Made by a program: the position numbers and the translations under genes | In this document: positions 55,996 through 64,000 of the stretch, piece by piece | Position numbering within the stretch: the stretch's first letter is position 1 | Layout of the letters: each line of letters begins with the position of its first letter | Assembly (NCBI GenBank): GCA_021432635.1 | Contig: MU270044.1 | Location: 247,556 to 311,555 of the forward strand | Direction of reading: 5' to 3' | DNA length: 64,000 nt | Origin: Thozetella sp. PMI_491 | Taxonomy: Eukaryota > Ascomycota > Sordariomycetes > Chaetosphaeriales > Chaetosphaeriaceae | The notes under the pieces: model-generated | The model's database searches: none | What the model was told of the DNA's origin: nothing | The model's input: the letters and a program-made list of their open reading frames with translations, nothing else

Positions 55996-56779
55996 ATGGA
56001 CATCCAGCCTCCCGGATTGTCTAAGCTGTCTGGTCCTTTGGAGGAATTGGCGGTAGGGGTGCCTGGGAAGTAATCGTACTACATAGCAGTTGTAGACAAG
56101 CTTCGGACGTAGGGCACCGCAATTGCAGACTAGAATGATCGACTTCGTTAGTGGACTCAGGTGTTAGATAAGAATATCTAGCTGCACCTCTTGCTGCAGG
56201 ATTGATTGCATGAGCCTGAAATAGCTTAGCGCTATTCCTGTGGTGCGGTACCGGCAGTTAATACTTGCCCCTGAACCAAGCTATATTTGCATTTGCCGCG
56301 TCTGGGAACAACCTGCTTTTAGAGCTTGTCTACTTCTAAGAGTAAATCCAGATATTTTTAGAGATTCTATTGGCACGTAACTAAGCGGCACAGCAACCCG
56401 CCAGGGGGCTTTATACGGGAGCATCCGCTACCCCCAGGAAGGACCCGCTGCCGGCCCCCATATTATAATAGTACACTCTTTTAGGCTCGTTGCTATTGGG
56501 GGTGGCATCAAGCAGAGCACTATACTGGCCGCCACTCGACTAGTCTGCAGCACTCGCCGCCTTACTGCAGGACGGGCCCGAAGCTCCATGCGCCATCTGA
56601 ACTTGATGCGACTTACCGACTGGGTTTTACTAGCTTCCGCAGTCGCTACCCCTGGATTTAAATATATTGCTCTGCCGTCCCTGGTGTCTTGTATTTTTTC
56701 TACCTGGGCACGATTATTCAGAGCACCCCTGGATTGAAGAAACCACAAGCCTTGCAGTTGCACCTACTGGCGCCGTAGA
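55996..56779. other. Gene-free stretch
   Basis: Upstream region of the DUF3176-like gene. A GC-rich patch at 56390-56600 is open on the minus strand (56428-56763) but has no ATG-to-domain logic and no known motif. Confidence 0.4.
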
Positions 56780-59003
56780 ATGATGGAGAAATCTATGCTC
56801 CCCCAAGGGAGTAACGCGGAGAATACCCCAAAGGACGAGGTGATGGCCACTCTATCGCCAACCACCACGGCCACAAGTGATGGTGGCCAGGATATCGATC
56901 CTTGCAAACTTCAAAGCAAATCGAATTCTTCTTGGGGCAGCGACGCCAGTTTGCCGACAGAGAAGCCGAGCACAACTCATCATCCTGCAACAGCGGAGAC
57001 GCAAGCGACCCGTGCCTTCGCAAAAGTGCACCCCTGGAACCGATGGATGGCAGAGCTTGCCTTGTGTCTATTGAGTCTTGCTTCATTTATTAGTAAGTAC
57101 CTAGTCCACTATGACATAGTCAGGCCCTTCTATGAGTTTGCATTTGCTAACTGGTCCTGCAAGCCATCATCGCTGTGCTTGACAAGTACGATGGAACTGC
57201 GATGCTTACTCTACCGTTCAACATCACTCTTAATACCTTTCTATCATTTTTAACATCCCTCACCAAGGCTGCCTTCATGGTTCCCGTTGCCGAGGCGATA
57301 AGCCAGTGGAAATGGAATTCATACGAGCACCATCACGCGGTCCGCCCACTTATCGAGTTTGAGATCATAGAGAAGGCCAGCCGAGGAGCTCTTGGTTCCT
57401 TGTCGCTATTAAGACACTTTGAGTTAAAGTACGACGACAAGTTCCTCAAGTGATCCGCTAGTTCCGTCGTGCGCTGATGCATTCTAGACATGCTACGACT
57501 ATCGGCGCGTTTGTCACCATCTTAAGCATGGCCATCTCTCCGGTGACCCAACAAATGATTGAGTACCCTCTTCGGCAGACCCCCGAAAGCAACGTCGTGC
57601 AGGTACCATACTCAACTAGTCTGAGAGTCCGAAGTACCTCAGAAAACTTTCCTCAGTCTCTCATTCGCTCTATCCTCACGTCTTTATATGCCGACGCAGA
57701 CACGAGCACCGAGTATGTGAAGCCGCTCTGTCCGTCCGGCAACTGCACGTTCGATGAATACCAGTCTATAGCGCTCTGCACGCAAGTGGCGGACATATCT
57801 CATCTGCTTACTGTGTCTCCAATTCGCAACTCAACTTCGGCGGACTGGACGTTTGTTGGGGACTCGACTCCAAGAACCGTCCTCAACCAGATATCCCCAA
57901 ACGGATCCACAGCATGGAACGCTACCTTGCCCAACGGTATCAGCCTTGTCACACCGGCTTCGTACGCTATCGCTCGGTACATGTCAAACACATCAGACAC
58001 CCTGGCGTTCGCGGATCACTATAATGCGCAGAATTTCACCGCAGTCACCAAGTTATTTATCATCTACAGCAACGCGGGGAACGTTACCTATCCCGGCTAT
58101 GCAGGCCCCGACGAAGCCAACTGGGATTTTCATGCGCTTGAGATCCTTTTTCATGTCTGTGTTAACACATACTCAACCACTGTCTCAGCCGGCAACGCCT
58201 CGACAGAGCTCATCTCCTCGTCGTACACGCCCCTGCAAGTACCAGGAAATATGCCACTGCCCACGTCTTCCTGTGAGACCCTTGCTTCCTTTACATGGTA
58301 CTGCGCTGTAGATCGCAACGCTACCGAGACCATGTATCTTGCGGATCCTCTCGGCCCCGACTCCAGTGGCCTTGCCCGTAACTTTAGTACTACTTGGAAG
58401 ACAGCGACAGAGCTAAACTCACATATGGCAGATGGAATAGGAGAACTTCTCTACTGGAACGGAGGCATTGGGCAACCTCTTTTCTACATCGGCGCTCCTG
58501 CTCTCTCGCTTCTGACCGCAGCCTACGGGAGCTCATTCAACATTACGGACCCCGCGGAACAAAAACTTCGATTAAGCATAGTGGCAAACAATACCGCCAT
58601 CTCTGTAACCAATCTGTAAGCCAAACGCTTAAGCAACACCCACATGTGCAGTATTGTGTGACTAACTAAGTTGGTTTCTTCTAGAATTCGCACACTGCCT
58701 GGGAACGAAAACCACAACGGAACATCCTGGACTATGGAGCCATTTGTGCACGTGAAATGGGGATTTGCCTCATATCTAGCCGGCCAACTCATTGTCGCTT
58801 ACTTCTTCGTGGTTCTTACTATCGTAATAGCGCACAATCGGGATGCTCCCGTTGTCAAAAGCTCTGCTCTTGCTTCGATGCTAGCTTCAAGCTCAATCAT
58901 GCGCTCAGCAGTTGGCAACGTGCACGACATCGAGCGCGCCGAGAAGCAGGCGAGAAGTATAAATATGAGATATAGCAAAGGGGAGATTTTTATTTTGAGG
59001 TGA
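56780..59003 (+). CDS. DUF3176-like membrane protein
   Basis: Four exons: 56780-57092, 57164-57428, 57488-58615 and 58685-59003, 674 residues. All three introns (71, 59 and 69 bp) have canonical donors and a CTGAT or CTAAC-type branch, and frame is kept. Layout: an 80-residue Ser/Thr-rich cytosolic N-terminus; a helix from L-A-L-C-L-L-S-L-A-S-F-I into I-I-A-V-L-D-K-Y-D-G; then P-F-N-I-T-L-N-T-F-L-S-F, P-V-A-E-A-I-S-Q-W-K-W and F-E-I-I-E-K-A-S-R-G-A-L-G-S. Next come a helix before Q-Q-M-I-E-Y-P-L-R-Q, a large outer domain with many N-glycosylation sites and C-P-S-G-N-C-T-F, and a last helix (L-I-V-A-Y-F-F-V-V-L-T-I-V-I-A). This order is that of the large fungal DUF3176 family. Function unknown. 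A second in-frame ATG at 56783 is equally possible. Confidence 0.82.
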
Positions 59004-60948
59004 CATAGGATTAGTACTAAAGCTTGTCCGAGATTTCTTCTTGTCGGTTTCATTAGCTCTACAATACAAAGTTACTTTTTTTTTTTTTCGAATCACGATG
59101 CTTCAGCCTTGTGAAACTGGGGTTATCAAGCTGCAACTTGTGATAAGATTGTCTCCATTGTATTGGAAGTGAAGTTGAGTTGAATATTTACGTATTAAAT
59201 GATGCAGCTCAGTACTAAGACAATAACCTCTCATCTATTCAAACGAGAATCTATATCTCAAATAGTTGGCTATTAGCCGCATTCGATCTAGTAAAACCCG
59301 TTGGCGGCCTTATATCGCATTTACAAACTTCTTCTTTTATTATCCTCTATTGGCAATCCTCAACGCTATAGAAAGCGTATGGACTTGTGTCAGTCTTGAA
59401 CCTAACACACAATAGCCCGTATAAAAGCCCAAAAACGCTCAAGCCCGAAGTGACAACTACAACTATACCTATCAACTATATCCACGCATAGTCCTGTACA
59501 CACTTCATATCTTCTAGTCAGTGCCGAGCCCGTAGAAGCCGAATTCGCTACAGCATTCGGTTTGCACGGGTTCGAGAAGCCGCAGTTATACCGAAAATTC
59601 TAGTTAAGCGATCTTATTGATAACAAGCCGGCAATGACCTTCCTCCACGCCTACTCAACGTGGCGAGAGATACTAAGACTTTAAGGCAGTAGAGGTAGTA
59701 ACCAGAGGTTAACTGGCCATCTAAATGTTGACGCTATCGATGGTCTTTTGAATAACTTGTATTCTTCGAATGATTGCTCCTTTTCTTGACTTACGACTGT
59801 ACTTGGCGGGCAGACATGCAAGATGTCGCCGTGCTTCAAGCCTACCTATGTGGGCTCATCAAGAGGAAGCGTCGCCATGATTGCCGCCAAGTGGTCGTAC
59901 GGGACTTTAGTAGAGAGATGAAGAGAGCCTGGCCCGGTTCTCGGTCTACAAAGTCATACCATAGGCCCTTATATAGTACCGGCGAGGGTTAAATATCGGA
60001 ACTTGATGGACAGTAGACGCACCGGGAGCTAAGCTCATCGTGAAGATGCTAGAGAGATCTAGATCTAGGTTTTGTAGCTAGGTAAGACTGGTGCCTCTAT
60101 ATTGTCCGCTTCTAAGGTTATCGGAAGTTATTAGGATCTTGCTGCAATGAAAATGCCTCGTCTTACTTCGGCTTCGAAAGTAGGACCAAGCCCACCTCAT
60201 GCACTCCTGCCAACCTACCTCGTCTTACGACATCCCATCTGACTGGGAACAAATAAGCTAGCGGGCAATCATATTCACTTCCTCATCACGTAGCTCACTG
60301 CTTCCACGAGGCCGTCATCAGATTCGATACCGCCTCCATGCTGGGTCGATTCACTTAGGTATCCGCATCCGATGCGTGGGCTCGTACTTCGTATCGGGAT
60401 AAGTGGGGCCGTAAGGCCACGGGAAACGAGACTTCCTATGGTCCGGGCTACCCTTTCCAGACGTGAGATGAGGGGTGAAATGGTGAGTTCGGTATTACTA
60501 AATGCTGCAGGTGTGGGAGCTACCTACCGACGATCAACAGGGAATGACCAGCATGGTAGATAGCATGCTGCCAATCGAACTGCCGGCGTTGACTCTGTGT
60601 GGAGACGAACGAGCGCAAATATTGAGACCATGCAGCCACAATCAATTCATTTAATGGCATAGTTTTCCTGGAGCTTACGCAATGAACTGCCAGATAACTC
60701 TATCAGTGTGATGGAATAGAGTATTAAAACTACCTAGTTGACTGTCTTTCGTGATTTCGGCCTTTTGCTCTATGTTGCCTTGACCTATTTCGCCTCTGAA
60801 GCCTTAAAATTTCGCCTACTTTAGGTCTGTATTAGCACTAAGAGGTACTGCCGGTCGCTGACTTTCCGATCCCGTATATATGTATATATGTATCTCGATT
60901 AGATGTGAAAAATACCGCCTAACTACTAAAGCCGATATTTCAATGGCC
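59004..60948. other. Gene-free stretch
   Basis: A T-run follows the DUF3176-like gene (59077-59087). A TATATG microsatellite-like tract lies at about 60875-60893. Frames at 59774-59992 and 60372-60563 have no domain. No gene supported. Confidence 0.4.
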
Positions 60949-62014
60949 TTATAATAGCAGAGCTGCTAACCCACAGGCAGCTGCAGCGAGGCTCACTCCT
61001 GTCGCAGCTGCGGCCGCCTTTGACACGATTGCCGTAGCACTCGTAGTCGCAGTCCCTGTCATAGTCCCCATAGTGGAGCTTGGCATGGATGTTGATGCAT
61101 TCTGCGGCGCTACTGGGGCGGCGTACGAATCACAAGACGAATTTGGGCTGAGTGCACACGACGAATCGATGCAGATGCTCTGTAGCTGCGGACCTTGCGC
61201 AGGTATCGCAGTTGTCGGCGGGCCGCAGCGCACATTGAAAAGCCCACCTAGTGCCGTGCCCACGGCTTGGAGGTCTGAATTGGCCACTCCCAAGGATGCA
61301 CCGGCCATGGCGACCTGGGATATAAAGTAGCCCACCTCGGCGGCGTCGAGATCCATGAACTTGTGCACGTTATACATGGAAGCCTGGCCGTTGTATGCTG
61401 CAAAGCCAGCCATGCCGTATTTTGAGCACCCGAGCAAGGCGCCGAAGAACGAGTATAGGTGTGTCAAAAGGAAGCTAGGGAACCTTTTAGCACCGGCGAG
61501 GAAATGAGAAATGGTGTCACGCAACTGCGGAACGCCGGGGGATAGGAATGGAGCATACTATTGATTGGAGGTCATGTCGTCGGCCGGCATGTTTTTGAGC
61601 AGAGGCGCAGCACCGCCTCCATCGAGGAAATTTACGGACACGCCCGAGCTCCCACCTCGGTTTGACGAAGCCAAGGCGCCATTGAAGTATGGAAGCAAGT
61701 TGACCTTAGTGCCGTTGAAGTCTCCTATGGCAAGAATACCTGGCACCGTGATGCCCACGTTAGGCATCGTGTCTACTCGAGTTAGCATTTGTTACCCGCT
61801 GCGTCAATGATACTCGTCAGGATCTCTATGACTTACAGTTGCCGATGACGACAGTATTGACGAGAACAGTCAGCAAGGTGAGCTGGTTCGCGGCCGTGTT
61901 GTTCGTAAGCACTGCCGTAGTATAATAGTCGCAAATAGAGACATCGGTCGGCCGTTGCGCGCTTACAGCGCCCGACACTGCGAGGCCAATCGTTGCTGAT
62001 CTCTTGAGCTGCAT
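60949..62014 (-). CDS. GPI-anchored secreted protein
   Basis: Exons are 62014-61837, 61772-61559 and 61474-60949, 305 residues. The introns (64 and 84 bp) have GTAAGT/GTATGC donors, and the second acceptor (CCTAG) is the one that avoids a stop at the joint. The signal peptide is M-Q-L-K-R-S-A-T-I-G-L-A-V-S-G-A-V-S-A. The ectodomain has S-I-C-D-Y-Y-T-T-A-V-L, a Gly/Ser loop, L-L-G-C-S, F-A-A-Y-N-G-Q-A-S-M-Y, and several Cys near C-G-P-P, C-I-D-S-S-C and C-D-S-Y. A Ser/Thr-rich stalk and a hydrophobic C-terminal 20 residues (A-A-A-A-C-G-L-A-A-L-L-L) indicate a GPI anchor. It is a cell-surface protein of a fungal family I recognise only by this pattern. Function unknown. Confidence 0.75.
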
Positions 62015-64000
62015 GTTGGATTCGTTGACAATTTCTCTCAACAGGAGGATAAGATGTTCATATTTTTGACTCTTCAAATCTAGTAGAATCGAGGCATCGT
62101 CATCTTTATAAACTGAAAAGGAAATAAAGAAAAACCTAATGTCCACTCGCCTCGCTCTGAGCTAGACCTGTAATATGGCACATTCCCCGGATAGATGGGT
62201 TCCGTGAGCCATCTTTTACTAGCGCATCTGGGCTGGCGATCGATCAATAATTGAGCCAGAGCGGCATTCCAGCCCCCCCTCTGGAATTTTAAGGTGACTA
62301 AAAAGGATTCATCGACGTCATAGAATACGAGCTCTCGCTTGCGTTAAGTATTTCTCCATCTAGGCTGGGGACCGTCTCCTGCAGCACAGCACGACCACTA
62401 GACAAGCTATAACGGTTAAAATGTTCCCAGGGGCTCACAATCCGACACCATCTCATAGAGTCGCCAATAATATTGTTTCTTTACCTGCTAGAGGTACAGA
62501 GAACATAGCGGTCGCTGCACAATCGCGTGTCTTCAGTAATCTCGTCTGGCGTAATTAGCTCGCATTTGTGCCGGGAGGGCAGCCATCCGGGCGGAAAGGG
62601 GCGCTTCCGTAGAGGTAGCTCCGGCTCGGTGAATCATTGTCCGCCACCAGGTTCAATTTTGCCCGGCCTAGTGGCGGTTTTCTTTGAGCCCGATGCTCGT
62701 GCGTACCCGCTAATTGCTTCCTCCAAGGTAGGGTGCCAACCATTGGGGGAATGATCATCCCTGTCCCTAGCAATAGTGACTTGCCTTGAACCAAGTAAAA
62801 TAAAGACCGTAGTATGAATGGTGCTTGTGGCCATTGTATACATCAATCGGAAGCCCGCCGAGACCTGAGGACCAGGCTGTGCAGAGACAGGGGGACACAG
62901 CAACTGCCTAGTTAGGTATCTACCCCATGAACCTTAAAATTATTTAAGCGTTGGGGGAGCCTGCAGCGCTCTTCTGGCTGGCCCGTTTTGGACCTACCCC
63001 AGTCGCCCTGGCGTAGAAAGCGTCTTTTAAACTTTTAGATGCCACTATTGGAGAGTAGCTTTCTGCCTTTGGTAAGGTACAAGAGCGCCCCTCTGGTGGC
63101 GGATCAGAAATCAGAGGGAGTGCGGGGTTTCAACCCCAGAAAAACTCCATAAAAGTCTGGCAGACGCGTCTAGTCCTTTTAAACTTTCTTGACGGCGTGA
63201 CGGGCAAGCGGGTGCCAAACCAGAGGGACTGCGAAGGGGTGTTTGGCGAATCAGATTGGTTCGATTACAGAACATGCTGATCTTAGTGTGGGAATACGTC
63301 TATTTTATGTATCTCCAGCTTGCGGTTCCTCTGATTTGTCACCCGTTTGACAAGGTAGTGAGGGACTACCGAAAACTGCAGCACGAGTCCAGCCAAGATC
63401 GGCAGTCCAAGTACGAGACATCCTGTACAACCCCCCAGGATTAAAAACCGGACAAATCAACGGGAGAAGAAACACCCCCGTAAAAAATATACGCACGTCA
63501 CTTGCTAAAGAAAACATCTGATAAAATACATGAAGTTACCACTCTAACGTAGCGATCGCAAGGAAGGCTACCTATTTTGTAGCCCGCCTGTTGATCGTAA
63601 AAGGGATAGACTATATTATTAATCGCGGAGCTCGATGTAGTTTGTTATATAATTTCTATGTGGCGCGACTTGCGGAGGCTTTTTATGTTCTCTATTTGTT
63701 TGTATGTTTTTTTTATCCTGGGGGATTGTACAACATTAGACTAAGTGGATGGTTCCAACAAAACTCGGCAATCTCGACAACGACACATTCCCCCCCATGG
63801 AAGCACCCTCATACCTATCGAAAAGGTCAACCAGCACTTCGTCTAGGTTTGAACAGGTGACGCTAGGTCAATGCTCAGGCATGCCACTTGCTCTTCTGCC
63901 CTCCGGCAAGAAAATATCACATCTCCCCCCTTGCGGGACGATGAAGAACTCACCAGTCTGTGCCATCATCACGTCTGTCATGTGCTGACCAAGCCTCGCC
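62015..64000. other. Gene-free end of the window
   Basis: No supported gene. Frames at 62527-62903 overlap on both strands without a domain. T-runs and AT-rich DNA occur at 63580-63720. A gene could start beyond 64000. Confidence 0.4.

Overview
The window is nuclear DNA of a filamentous ascomycete (Pezizomycotina type). Most protein-coding genes are split by short introns of about 45-100 bases with GT(A/G)AGT-like donors, CTAAC/CTGAC-like branch sites and YAG acceptors. The protein families are typical of such fungi: Zn2Cys6 regulators, a Dal5-type permease, a GPR1/FUN34 acetate transporter, an HSP31 glyoxalase, a DUF3176-like membrane protein and small secreted cysteine-rich proteins. Gene density is low, with long gene-free stretches, decayed genes and one non-autonomous transposon, so this looks like an accessory or fast-evolving compartment.

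Layout. 1-6.5 kb: AT-rich palindromic DNA, one low-complexity protein, a 474-bp element with terminal inverted repeats, a small secreted protein and a decayed Zn2Cys6 regulator. 7-10.3 kb: a mercuric-reductase-like flavoprotein and an HSP31/DJ-1 glyoxalase, divergently transcribed from a shared promoter with a duplicated motif. 10.8-14 kb: a hypothetical protein and an SDR. 16.5-20.2 kb: a nucleoside hydrolase facing a Dal5-type permease. 21.2-23.8 kb: a Ras-like protein that has lost its phosphate and Mg residues, and a C2H2 protein. 25.3-27.3 kb: a decayed S28 serine peptidase with its introns still readable. 27.8-36 kb: the two separated halves of an eEF1B-alpha (EF-1 beta) gene bracket a coiled-coil protein, an MDR reductase and a Zn2Cys6 regulator. 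37-42.2 kb: an acetate transporter and two more small secreted proteins. 42.2-47.2 kb: almost empty. 47.2-53.4 kb: a repeat-bearing DUF-type protein, a regulator without a zinc cluster, an unidentified multi-exon gene and an interrupted hypothetical. 54-64 kb: weak ORFs, a DUF3176-like membrane protein, a GPI-anchored protein and an empty end.

The most striking structure is the broken EF-1 beta gene. Exons 1-4 lie on the minus strand at 36004-35115 and stop inside a codon. The missing C-terminal coding part lies on the plus strand at 27819-27933. Both broken ends carry the same 6 bases, ATTACA. Flipping the 7.3-kb segment between them would restore the gene exactly in frame, so the simplest reading is an inversion (or an assembly inversion) whose breakpoint disrupted a translation-factor gene.

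All splice models were inferred by eye from splice sites and frame continuity. No similarity search was run, so family names rest on recognised motifs.
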